From contig JAJRAH010000112.1 in assembly GCA_028679985.1 (NCBI GenBank), positions 1-8,018 on the forward strand: a stretch of 8,018 nt of DNA, given 5' to 3'. The translations under genes and the position numbers were made by a program. Below, piece after piece: positions 1-6,544 of this stretch (positions within the stretch are counted from its first letter, which is position 1; every line of letters begins with the position of its first letter). Under the pieces are notes generated by a model. That model was given only the letters and a program-made list of their open reading frames with translations. It made no database searches and was not told where the DNA came from. Source of the DNA: Methanomassiliicoccales archaeon. GTDB taxonomy: Archaea > Thermoplasmatota > Thermoplasmata > Methanomassiliicoccales > JACIVX01.

Positions 1-681
1 CGGGACGAAACCGGCACCGATGCCCTGGATGCCGTGAGGTCCAGGAGTTCCCCCCGAAAGCACGGGAGACGCGGAAGGTTCGACGGCCACGATCATGGTT
101 CCGCGGGTTTCAGCTTTCAGAACCTTGCCGACGCCAGTGATTGTCCCTCCCGTTCCGACTCCTGCCACGAACGCGTCAAGATCCGGCATATCCGCGAGGA
201 TTTCTCTGGCAGTGGTTCTCATGTGGACCTCTGGATTCGCGGGATTCTCGAACTGCTGCGGCATGAACATGTTGTCTTTACCCCGACAAATGTCCGCCGC
301 ACATTCGATAGCGCCGCCCATGCCGCGTTGTGCTGGTGTCAGCACCAACTCCGCCCCTAATGCCTTAAGGAGCTTCCTCCTCTCAGCGCTCATGCTCTCT
401 GGCATCGTCAGTATGAGTCGATACCCTTTCGCGGCGCATACCATGGCAAGCCCTATTCCTGTGTTCCCTGAAGTGGGTTCGACCACGCACATGCCCTTCT
501 TCAGCCTTCTATCTCTCTCAGCTTCTTCGATCATTGCCAAGGCTATCCTGTCCTTCACCGAGGACATCGGATTGAACGATTCTATCTTGCAGTAGATGTG
601 CGAAGAATCCTCATCCACCATCCTCTGAAGTCTTACCAGAGGGGTCTTCCCGACGGTCTCGAGAATACTGTTGTACAACAT
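1..681 (-). CDS. cysK: Cysteine synthase (O-acetylserine sulfhydrylase), C-terminus cut by window edge
   Basis: This PLP enzyme makes cysteine from an activated serine (O-acetylserine or, in some archaea, O-phosphoserine) and sulfide in the cytoplasm. The 227 visible residues begin MLYNSILETVGKTPLVRL, the usual opening of the family. SVKDR holds the PLP-binding lysine (K43), PTSGNTG (69-75) is the substrate and carboxylate loop, GVGTGGT is the PLP-phosphate loop, and GPHGIQGIGAGFVP lies at the edge. About 80-100 residues of a roughly 310-residue family are missing to the left. I chose ATG at 681 because GGTGA lies five bases upstream; an in-frame ATG at 693 would add four residues. It is followed on the same strand by nothing visible and preceded by the peptidase gene, 120 bases away. 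Whether the acceptor is O-acetylserine or O-phosphoserine, or the product is cystathionine, cannot be read from this part, but family membership is clear. Confidence 0.93.
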   Translation of the reverse strand, partial: MLYNSILETVGKTPLVRLQRMVDEDSSHIYCKIESFNPMSSVKDRIALAMIEEAERDRRLKKGMCVVEPTSGNTGIGLAMVCAAKGYRLILTMPESMSAERRKLLKALGAELVLTPAQRGMGGAIECAADICRGKDNMFMPQQFENPANPEVHMRTTAREILADMPDLDAFVAGVGTGGTITGVGKVLKAETRGTMIVAVEPSASPVLSGGTPGPHGIQGIGAGFVP

Positions 682-801
682 CGTATTCACCATCGTTAAG
701 GAAATAGCGCACTCATCAATCTTGCGGCGGGTCGAGCCGTGGATGTAGATGACCATCCGTCATAATCAAAGTTCGTCGGTAGGGATTTCGAGATCGCAAC
801 A

Positions 802-2517
802 CTACCTTCTCCTGTTAAAGTATATTGCCGCAGAAACGACCGCAATGACGATCAGAGCCACTGCACCCATGACAACATATTCGATCGTCGAATCGCGGAC
901 ACCACCATCTGGAACATCGGGTGATAGTCTGAGCAGAGTGAGCGCTGCAACCCTCACGTGGTTCTCAAGACTACGTTCATCGATCCAATTCAATGCTACG
1001 GCGGACGAGGAGGAGTCGTAGGAAGTGTGAATCCATCCCGGGGCAACATCGGTCCACATATCCGAATACAATGTCGGGGAAGATGAGAACATCACGCTCG
1101 CCGCGATGGGATGAGCCTCTGATATTCCTGCGTCCGCACTCCAATCATGATCAAAGGAGTATTCCACACCAGTCGGGTTCCTGAATGTCTCTTGATCCGA
1201 ACCGCCGAATCCCTCGACGGAAACGGCCACCTCCAAATCCTCTGCAGCGTCCCGGGCAATCTCGTCCAGGTCGGTACCACCAGAGGATTCGGTCATCGAG
1301 ATGGTCAACTCTAGGCCGCCTATGCAGTCAAGATTCAGAACCGCGACGATATCGTTCATTTCGGCCATGTGCGCCTTCACGAAATTGACCGAACCCGCAA
1401 GACCCAGCTCCTCTCCGGTGAAGGCGACGAAGAGGATGCTGTATCTCGGTTGGTAGAAGCCCTCGTTCACGGCCTCCGTGACCATGCTGGCGATCTCTAG
1501 TACTCCGGCGACCCCAGCGCCGTTGTCGCAGAATCCTGGGTCCATGACCGTGTCGTAGTGACCCGTGACGAGGATCATTTGCTCGGGGATATATTGCCCC
1601 TGCAATCTTCCAATGACATTACTGTGATTACCAGATGCTATTGAGGAGGGTATCGATACGATTGCGTGAACGTCGCCACCGGCGAAGATATCCTTCAAGA
1701 GCACGCTCTCCGTGAAGTTGACAGATCCAGTGGATATCTCGAGATCCCAGTAGTCGCCTGCTGTCGCACCAAGCGGGCGTCCCCCAGTAGAAGGGTAGAA
1801 CGCTGGGGGGAATTCGTCCATCCAGTCGTACCACCAGATAAAGACTACTGCGACAGGCGTATCCGCAGATATCTTCTCGAAGAACTTCTGAGCCCAATCG
1901 GCATTCCAGCGCACTTCGCGTCCCACAAAGACGACCTTGTCTTCAGTGTCCAGGGCCCCCCAACTCTCCTCATCGATTGCAGCGCCTTCTATCGATCCCC
2001 GGTCAATCGCATAGGGCAGAGGAAGGATCACGGCCGGAGCTGATACAACGCCCCCAGAAGTTGGCCAGCTGAAGTGTTCACACTGGAATGATTCGAGCGA
2101 GACCTTGTCAGAGTCTGTGATGAGACTGCCGTCGACATCGATTGTCAACTTCGGCCTATCCATCAAGTCCCAAGTCACGAATTCGAAGGACTCCGTCCAT
2201 GTATCCAATCCGAGATCCAGAAACGTCTCCTCGATCCATTCCGAAGTCTCGTTTGCTCCGGAGGATCCTGCCGAGCGAAAGGCCAGATGATCAGTCGATA
2301 TCTCTTCTAGGGCTTCATCATAAGTCCATATCGCCGTCCCGTTTATTCGGTCGAGCATACCCGTTTCGAATGCTGTAGGCGAATCGCTATCGAAGAAGGC
2401 GGATGCCGAGCTGGCAACCCCACCGATTCCAAACGACGAAAACGCTCCGGTGGCGAGCATAGTCACCAGTATCGCTCCGACCGCCTTCGCAGGATCGATA
2501 CTAGAGGCATCTGACAA
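802..2517 (-). CDS. Secreted, membrane-anchored M28-family zinc aminopeptidase with PA-like insert
   Basis: The 571-residue product is a di-zinc exopeptidase of family M28 (aminopeptidase Y/PSMA-like) that probably trims peptides outside the cell. Residues 11-40 form a hydrophobic signal segment ending ASSASA, a plausible cleavage site. Residues 150-290 look like the protease-associated insert. The metal and catalytic set is complete: H320 and D322 in GHYDT, D331 in CDNGAG, E369-E370 in TGEELG, D397 in NLDCIG and H497 in WIHTSYD. Residues 546-567 form a transmembrane helix followed by NRRR, so the catalytic part is tethered to the outer face of the membrane. Four N-X-S/T sequons (N59, N89, N267, N297) fit archaeal surface glycosylation. 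The start is TTG at 2517: an in-frame TGA lies two codons upstream, and GGAGG sits 12 bases before it. ATG at residue 20 would cut into the signal segment. Substrate specificity is unknown. Confidence 0.93.
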   Translation of the reverse strand: MSDASSIDPAKAVGAILVTMLATGAFSSFGIGGVASSASAFFDSDSPTAFETGMLDRINGTAIWTYDEALEEISTDHLAFRSAGSSGANETSEWIEETFLDLGLDTWTESFEFVTWDLMDRPKLTIDVDGSLITDSDKVSLESFQCEHFSWPTSGGVVSAPAVILPLPYAIDRGSIEGAAIDEESWGALDTEDKVVFVGREVRWNADWAQKFFEKISADTPVAVVFIWWYDWMDEFPPAFYPSTGGRPLGATAGDYWDLEISTGSVNFTESVLLKDIFAGGDVHAIVSIPSSIASGNHSNVIGRLQGQYIPEQMILVTGHYDTVMDPGFCDNGAGVAGVLEIASMVTEAVNEGFYQPRYSILFVAFTGEELGLAGSVNFVKAHMAEMNDIVAVLNLDCIGGLELTISMTESSGGTDLDEIARDAAEDLEVAVSVEGFGGSDQETFRNPTGVEYSFDHDWSADAGISEAHPIAASVMFSSSPTLYSDMWTDVAPGWIHTSYDSSSSAVALNWIDERSLENHVRVAALTLLRLSPDVPDGGVRDSTIEYVVMGAVALIVIAVVSAAIYFNRRR

Positions 2518-2529
2518 GGTTCAAGACAT

Positions 2530-2534
2530 CCTCC
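2530..2534 (-). promoter_or_regulatory. Shine-Dalgarno site for the M28 peptidase
   Basis: GGAGG on the minus strand lies 12 bases before the TTG start at 2517. The spacing is long, but the ATG directly following the motif reads ATG-TCT-TGA and stops, so the TTG is the first usable start in frame. This site is what supports the non-ATG start. Confidence 0.6.
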
Positions 2535-2560
2535 TTGAAGAACGTGAAACAATTCTCCGC

Positions 2561-2568
2561 TATAAGAA
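2561..2568 (-). promoter_or_regulatory. TATA box of the M28 peptidase gene
   Basis: TTCTTATA on the minus strand lies about 27 bases before the GGAGG site, which would place transcription start near 2537 and give a short leader containing the ribosome site. The call rests on position and AT content only. Confidence 0.5.
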
Positions 2569-2741
2569 TCGCACATTCTGAATCGAGGTCATATTCGAGA
2601 ATTCGCTGCAGATTCGTCCGCATCGGTGAACGTGTCCATGAGCGTCGACCTCGGGACAAGAAATCCCCAGAAGTCCTGCACGAGAGGCAGAAGGAAGGTT
2701 ACTGACTCTCCGCGTTCTGACAGAAGACAAGAAGCGTGATT

Positions 2742-2829
2742 TGGAGCCGGGACCGAGATTTGAACTCGGGTATGCGGATTCCCGCCAGAGGGACTGCAGT
2801 CCGCCACATGGCCGCTCTGTCATCCCGGC
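2742..2829 (-). tRNA. tRNA-Cys (anticodon GCA), with intron and encoded CCA
   Basis: The acceptor stem GCCGGGA pairs with TCCCGGC, followed by discriminator T and an encoded CCA (2742-2744). The T arm is CCGAG-TTCAAAT-CTCGG. The D arm has a three-pair stem ACA/TGT and GG in its loop. The anticodon stem GCGGA/TCCGC is perfect only when a 14-base intron is removed, giving the loop CTGCAGA with anticodon GCA at 2795-2797. That spliced arm matches, from memory, the arm of methanogen tRNA-Cys. At 84 bases without the intron it could be mistaken for a long-variable-arm Leu or Ser tRNA, but neither folds with a valid anticodon. A strong TATA box lies at 2853-2860. A pyrimidine-rich stretch just downstream may serve as terminator. 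Confidence 0.93.
2780..2793 (-). other. 14-base tRNA intron (position 37/38) with bulge-helix-bulge
   Basis: The intron reads TCCCTCTGGCGGGA. In the precursor, CTGC of the anticodon loop pairs with GCGG of the intron (four pairs, one G-T). This helix is flanked by three-base bulges AGT on one strand and GAA on the other, the form cut by the archaeal tRNA splicing endonuclease. Cutting each bulge between its second and third base removes exactly this segment and restores a seven-base loop. The distal end is a seven-base loop with no further helix, so the motif is near-minimal. Confidence 0.85.
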
Positions 2830-2852
2830 GCGTCCCGGATTATCCTGTTCCG

Positions 2853-2860
2853 TTATATAT
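2853..2860 (-). promoter_or_regulatory. TATA box of the tRNA-Cys gene
   Basis: ATATATAA on the minus strand is centred about 28 bases upstream of the first tRNA base (2829), so transcription should start at or next to the mature 5' end. It is the best-matching TATA element in the window. Confidence 0.75.
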
Positions 2861-3070
2861 CTACTTTGTGCATTCACTGGCATTCTCGATCGATCACAAT
2901 GAATTGAACATAGTAGCGGGATGATTGGGGGTGGAAGTCTTTCTCGGCGCCACTCCGATCAGAGTGTTCAGGGAATCCGAGAGATGTCCTGGTGGTATCA
3001 TCGATCTGGCTTCTTGTGATTCCTCCAGGCAATTGGGATCTGGCTAAAAAGGCTAGGCAACGCACAAGGG
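2861..3070. other. Intergenic stretch with no recognised gene
   Basis: This roughly 210-base spacer separates the divergent tRNA-Cys and unknown-protein genes. I see no convincing reading frame, hairpin terminator or sRNA box pair in it. The only pattern is a nine-base direct repeat, GATCTGGCT, at 3003-3011 and 3037-3045, which may be chance. Confidence 0.4.
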
Positions 3071-3078
3071 ATTTAAGC
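3071..3078 (+). promoter_or_regulatory. TATA box of the gene at 3102
   Basis: ATTTAAGC is centred 27-28 bases before the ATG at 3102. No ribosome site precedes that ATG, so the transcript is probably leaderless and starts at the A of the start codon. Confidence 0.6.
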
Positions 3079-3101
3079 GAACTTGCGTTTCGTGATATCG
3101 A

Positions 3102-3980
3102 ATGATACCCGATCACTGCAAGGATGTCTCGATCAGGGAAGTTGCTTTTGCGTTGACGGCTGATTCTATCGCGAATAACGTCAAGGGAAAGAAGGCGTAC
3201 ACCAGAACGGAGTTCTTGATTCTGAAGAATGAAAGGGATTTCGCCATCATCAGAGTCGAGAAAAAGGGGGGGAAAGCACTCTTTCGCCCGATCAACCGTT
3301 TCGAAGTCATCTCGCTCCCATCCAATACTGTCTACGTCGAAGACCAGCAGATAGATGTCCTCAATGCATCTCAGATGGTGAAGCTGAGTCGCGAACACGC
3401 GGGAAAAGCGGTGGTCGTCTCGGGGATGTTTAACCATTTATCCTTCGTGAAGGATGAACCCGGATTCGAACTCAGGGTGATGGACGTGGTTCCGCCTCAC
3501 CCGTCGAAGCTATCGGTGTTGGTCAACAAGGCGCTTGGCTCCTTCTTGATCGACTTGCCCGTAATCCCTGAAATCGAAAACATCGACTTGAACGACTTCG
3601 CCGAGGATGTCAAGACGCCGTCTATCATGTATCCCTGCAGAGCCTCTGGCCTCGTTTCGGATAGGACGGTTCTCTTCCTCGATGAGACTCCCGAGATCAA
3701 AGAGCAGTGCACACTTGTCGGCTGCGATCTCTCGAGGAGGATATTTCGCTCGACGTACGGCAAGGACATAGCAAATGTCAACATGTGTCCAAAGGACCTC
3801 GCGCCAAAGGACGGGCTCCCGAGGATTGTCAAGTGCTGCAGGATCAAGGATGGGTACGAATTGAGCGGGAGTACGGCGGTCGTCCCTTGGGGAGCGACCG
3901 TAAAGGATGTGGCAGAAGCGATTCGAGCACTCTTTGAAAGAAGCATTCCTAACGGATCTGAGTCTTGGAGCTTATCTTGA
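3102..3980 (+). CDS. Conserved-looking archaeal protein of unknown function with a cysteine-rich C-terminal half
   Basis: I do not recognise this 292-residue protein with certainty. It is soluble, with no signal or membrane segment. The N-terminal half (1-130) alternates charged and hydrophobic stretches typical of a mixed alpha/beta fold and ends in VPPHPSKL (130-137), a motif that looks conserved. The C-terminal half holds most of the seven cysteines: C179 (MYPCRASG), C203 and C208 (CTLVGC), C229 (MCPKDLAPK) and C245-C246 (KCC), plus C6 near the start, then VPWGAT (261-266). The spacing suggests a metal or cluster site or redox cysteines, but this is inference. I have a weak memory of haloarchaeal and methanogen unknown-function proteins with similar PPHP and VPWGAT motifs. 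The start is supported by the TATA box 28 bases upstream and no leader. Its 3' end overlaps the opposing TPR-like gene by 32 bases. Confidence 0.88.
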   Translation: MIPDHCKDVSIREVAFALTADSIANNVKGKKAYTRTEFLILKNERDFAIIRVEKKGGKALFRPINRFEVISLPSNTVYVEDQQIDVLNASQMVKLSREHAGKAVVVSGMFNHLSFVKDEPGFELRVMDVVPPHPSKLSVLVNKALGSFLIDLPVIPEIENIDLNDFAEDVKTPSIMYPCRASGLVSDRTVLFLDETPEIKEQCTLVGCDLSRRIFRSTYGKDIANVNMCPKDLAPKDGLPRIVKCCRIKDGYELSGSTAVVPWGATVKDVAEAIRALFERSIPNGSESWSLS

Positions 3981-4398
3981 TTCCTGTCGAGATAGCGTGA
4001 AAACCTTCCTCAGTTCTTCCAATCTTGCACCCTGCCTCTCCCTTCAGCTGCCAAGCATCGCCGTCCTCCGGATGAGACTTCAAATGCCTCTCAAGCAGCC
4101 TGATAGCTTCAGAGAGTCTCCTGCTCGAAATCAGATCTCTGCCTCTCTGGACCAGTGTCCTCTCTTTCCTCACTTGCTCTGCGCAGACACGCCTCGCCTC
4201 CTTCAGAATCGTATCCAATGCGTCGTGAGAAAGCCAGGGGTATCTGACCGCAAGTTTCTCTCTGAACTCATCGACTTTCGATTGATCTATCACGGAAGAC
4301 TGGCCCTTGAAGAGTCCTAGAGGGACGTCTATGATCATCTTCCCATGAGATACCCGAATGAAATTGGCTTTCCTCACACAGTGGGCAGTCGTCGCCAC
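3949..4398 (-). CDS. Small TPR-like repeat protein of unknown function
   Basis: The C-terminal part carries a tetratricopeptide-like helix pair: RGRDLISSRRLSEAIRLL, then HLKSHPEDGDAWQLKGEAGC, then KIGRTEEGFHAI, with the usual A/G, Y/W and P positions. It likely mediates protein contacts; no catalytic motif is visible. The region before it is helical and charged. There is no signal peptide or membrane segment. The start is uncertain. The frame is open to a TTG at 4410, a GTG at 4398 and an ATG at 4338. An AT-rich TTATTCATTA at 4421-4430 lies 28 bases before the GTG, matching the leaderless spacing of other genes here, so I chose it (149 residues). The ATG would give 129 residues beginning MIIDVPLGLF. 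It stands alone, converging on the unknown gene at 3102-3980. Confidence 0.75.
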   Translation of the reverse strand: MATTAHCVRKANFIRVSHGKMIIDVPLGLFKGQSSVIDQSKVDEFREKLAVRYPWLSHDALDTILKEARRVCAEQVRKERTLVQRGRDLISSRRLSEAIRLLERHLKSHPEDGDAWQLKGEAGCKIGRTEEGFHAISTGIKISSKTQIR

Positions 4399-4420
4399 GT
4401 TCGAGTGCAACTGTCGTTCA

Positions 4421-4430
4421 TAATGAATAA
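4421..4430 (-). promoter_or_regulatory. Possible TATA box of the TPR-like gene
   Basis: TTATTCATTA on the minus strand is the only AT-rich block upstream of this gene and lies about 28 bases before a GTG at 4398. The match to a TATA consensus is weak. Confidence 0.35.
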
Positions 4431-4571
4431 CCTTCTACTGTCGAGCCGGATGAGGACGCGATGTTGTCGTCTCTTTTCGAGTCGTTCCCTCTTGGACTAC
4501 GGATCCGTATCAGCGGTCGACTGCCACCTTCATGATAGTTTGTCCGCGTTCATCGCAGCAACCGATGGAAG

Positions 4572-4579
4572 ATTAAAGA
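4572..4579 (+). promoter_or_regulatory. TATA box of the homocitrate synthase-family gene
   Basis: ATTAAAGA is centred about 28 bases before the ATG at 4604, and there is no ribosome site between, which again fits a leaderless transcript. Confidence 0.5.
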
Positions 4580-4603
4580 ACGAAATCAGGGATTACACTA
4601 GCA

Positions 4604-5767
4604 ATGGATTTCGTTGCACTAAGCCCCTACAATCCGTCTCTGCACCTGAAGGATATCGTGATATATGACTCGACGCTGAGAGACGGCGAACAGATGCCTG
4701 GTGTCGCGTTCAGTATGAACCAGAAGATCGCAATCGCGAGACTTCTCGACGAAGCACGGGTTCACCAGATAGAGGCCGGATTCCCGGCCGTTTCGGAGGA
4801 GGAACTCAGGACGATAAGGGAGATAACCTCTCTCGGACTGTCCGCAGACATACTCGCGCTCTCCAGGATAACGAAGAACGATATCGATGCCGCGGTCGAA
4901 AGCGGGGTTGACATGGTTTTGCTTTTCATCGCTACCTCGGACATACACCTCAAGTACAAGCTGAAGAAGGATAGGGAGGAGATACTGGCGATGTCACTCC
5001 AAGCGCTCGACTACTGCAAGGAGAGAGGGATCAAAGCAAGTATCAGCTCGGAGGATAGCACGCGAACAGATATCGAATTCCTGTTAAGATTCTTCAAAGA
5101 GATGGAAAAAGCGGGTGCGATCAGACTCGGCATCACTGACACAGTCGGGTGCGCCTCTCCCGAGGCAATAGAGTATTTGGTGTCGAGAGTATTGGCAGAG
5201 GTGAGGACTCCAATCTCGATTCACCTCCACAACGACTTTGGGTTCGCGTTGGCAAACGCAATCGCTGCTGTCAGGAAGGGGGCAAGAGCTGTCACGACGA
5301 CGGTCAACGGCATCGGGGAAAGAGCAGGAAACGTCCCCTTGGAGCAGTTCGTGGCCTCGATGAGATTCCTATATGGTCACGATCTTGGGATTGACTGCAC
5401 GAAGCTGAAGAACCTCTCCAATTTGGTTGCGGAGTTCTCGAAATGCCAAGTCTCCAAGAATCAGCCGTTGGTTGGAGAGAATGCGTTTGCGCACGAATCA
5501 GGAATTCACGTCGCCGCCGTTCTCAACTGTCCCATGACTTATGAGTGCATTCCTCCAGAGGCCGTCGGGAACCAACGTCATCTGAGAATGGGGAAGCACA
5601 CAGGCATCACCTACATCAAGAGGAGACTCGGGGAGATGAAGGTTGAGGCTAGTGAAGAGCAGGTGTGCCAGGTGCTATTGAGAGTGAAGAAGCTCGGCGA
5701 ACGGAGCGGAAGGGTGAGCGACAAGGACTTCGAGAAGATCGTATCCGAGGTCATGAGCGCCAAGTGA
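4604..5767 (+). CDS. Homocitrate synthase / 2-isopropylmalate synthase family enzyme (AksA/NifV-like)
   Basis: The enzyme condenses acetyl-CoA with a 2-oxoacid in the cytoplasm. The DRE-TIM barrel starts at YDSTLRDGEQ (21-30) with R26, D27 and Q30; metal ligands are D27, H207 and H209 (HLHND) and N243 (NGIGERAGN). HESGIHV (297-303) and GKHTG follow. At 387 residues it lacks the long C-terminal leucine-binding domain of feedback-regulated isopropylmalate and citramalate synthases (about 500). Its short tail, with KLGERSGRVSDKDFEKIV, resembles archaeal homocitrate synthase AksA as I remember it. Homocitrate would feed lysine (aminoadipate route) or, in a methanogen, coenzyme B; no partner aconitase or dehydrogenase gene is in the window to decide. 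Methionine at 31 replaces the threonine usual in GEQTPG. Only this ATG fits the TATA spacing. Isopropylmalate, citramalate or Re-citrate synthase activity remains possible. Confidence 0.92.
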   Translation: MDFVALSPYNPSLHLKDIVIYDSTLRDGEQMPGVAFSMNQKIAIARLLDEARVHQIEAGFPAVSEEELRTIREITSLGLSADILALSRITKNDIDAAVESGVDMVLLFIATSDIHLKYKLKKDREEILAMSLQALDYCKERGIKASISSEDSTRTDIEFLLRFFKEMEKAGAIRLGITDTVGCASPEAIEYLVSRVLAEVRTPISIHLHNDFGFALANAIAAVRKGARAVTTTVNGIGERAGNVPLEQFVASMRFLYGHDLGIDCTKLKNLSNLVAEFSKCQVSKNQPLVGENAFAHESGIHVAAVLNCPMTYECIPPEAVGNQRHLRMGKHTGITYIKRRLGEMKVEASEEQVCQVLLRVKKLGERSGRVSDKDFEKIVSEVMSAK

Positions 5768-6544
5768 TCACAGACTGACCTTCAGTCCGGCCTCGTCCCT
5801 CTTGTACTTGCCAAATTCGGAGACTGACTCAAGCTCCTCGCGTCGGAACACTGGTCCATCTGCGCAGACCCTCTTGCCATCCAGAGCACATGAACCGCAC
5901 AAGCCAACGCCGCACTTCATGAACCTTTCCAGAGAGAACTGGCAGCTGATCCCATATTCCTTGGACAACTCTAATAGACTTCTCAGCATCATCTCGGGGC
6001 CACAGGCAAGGATCATGTCATAACGCTTCTCCTTCATCATAATCCTGGCCAGGTCGACAGCCGTGCCTTTCATACCGTAAGTACCATCGTCTGTAGACAC
6101 TCTGACTTCTGAGGAGGAAAGTCTGGCCCTGTTCTCGAATATCACTTCATCCCTCGTTCTAGCGCCGATGGCGACGTCGACTCTCCGCTTGTCTCCAACC
6201 ACCTCCGCCACGGGCATCAGCGATGCCGCGCCAGTCCCGCCAGATACGATCAGGTTCAATCCGTGGGACGGCTCGAAATGATTTCCGAACGGGCCCCTCA
6301 GAGCGATCGAATCACCGACGCGCAGTGAGGACAGTGCTCGAGTGGCCACACCCACCTCCCTGACGGTGATGCCCTTGAAATCCTCGACATAAGAAAGCGA
6401 CATCGGAATCTCGTCAATGTCAGGAAGCCAGACCATCACGAACTGTCCCGGCAGGGCGTTCCTCGCAAACCTGAATCTGAGTGTCGTGAACCCCTTTCCT
6501 TCCTTCACGACTTCCCGGATTTCGGTAAACATCTGGCTACGCAT
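5768..6544 (-). CDS. pyrK: Dihydroorotate dehydrogenase electron-transfer subunit (FAD, 2Fe-2S)
   Basis: PyrK passes electrons from PyrD's FMN through a [2Fe-2S] cluster and FAD to NAD+. Numbering from the chosen ATG (258 residues), the N-terminal half is a ferredoxin-reductase FAD barrel with PMSLS near 47-51. The middle has GGTGAA (about 102-107) and CGPEMML (about 181-187) for the dinucleotide. C211, C216, C219 and C227 in CGVGLCGSCALDGKRVC ligate the iron-sulfur cluster, the hallmark of PyrK. I chose ATG at 6544, which has GGTG a few bases upstream and overlaps the pyrD stop by eight bases; GTG at 6553 and ATG at 6532 are alternatives. The overlap indicates translational coupling with pyrD. 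The FAD motif lacks the arginine of bacterial RPxS. Its stop codon abuts that of the opposing homocitrate synthase gene. Confidence 0.93.
   Translation of the reverse strand: MRSQMFTEIREVVKEGKGFTTLRFRFARNALPGQFVMVWLPDIDEIPMSLSYVEDFKGITVREVGVATRALSSLRVGDSIALRGPFGNHFEPSHGLNLIVSGGTGAASLMPVAEVVGDKRRVDVAIGARTRDEVIFENRARLSSSEVRVSTDDGTYGMKGTAVDLARIMMKEKRYDMILACGPEMMLRSLLELSKEYGISCQFSLERFMKCGVGLCGSCALDGKRVCADGPVFRREELESVSEFGKYKRDEAGLKVSL

Noticed and set aside
95..595. A 166-codon plus-strand open frame at the left end
   Set aside because: It is the antisense shadow of cysK, whose conserved motifs run through the whole stretch.
705..725. TGATGA on the minus strand as a C box of a C/D guide RNA
   Set aside because: No D box (CTGA) follows at a suitable distance.
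2745..2829. Reading the tRNA as a long-variable-arm Leu or Ser tRNA, with GCGG-GAAT-CCGC as the extra arm
   Set aside because: That fold leaves the anticodon stem with two mismatches and no Leu or Ser anticodon after a T33; the intron model gives perfect stems and anticodon GCA.
3003..3045. Nine-base direct repeat GATCTGGCT as an operator or insertion footprint
   Set aside because: Only two short copies, no symmetry and no link to either promoter.
2874..3437. A 187-codon minus-strand open frame opposite the unknown gene
   Set aside because: The plus-strand gene has a well-placed TATA box and motif-rich protein; the opposite frame shows no motif and overlaps the tRNA promoter region.
4340..4410. 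A CPLC-like pair in another minus-strand frame upstream of the TPR-like gene, suggesting a frameshifted zinc ribbon
   Set aside because: That frame has no start codon after an upstream stop and no second cysteine pair, so chance is the simplest reading.
4345..4668. A 107-codon plus-strand frame before the homocitrate synthase-family gene
   Set aside because: It covers the opposing TPR-like gene and the promoter region, and its composition (rich in R, S and C) is typical of a shadow frame.
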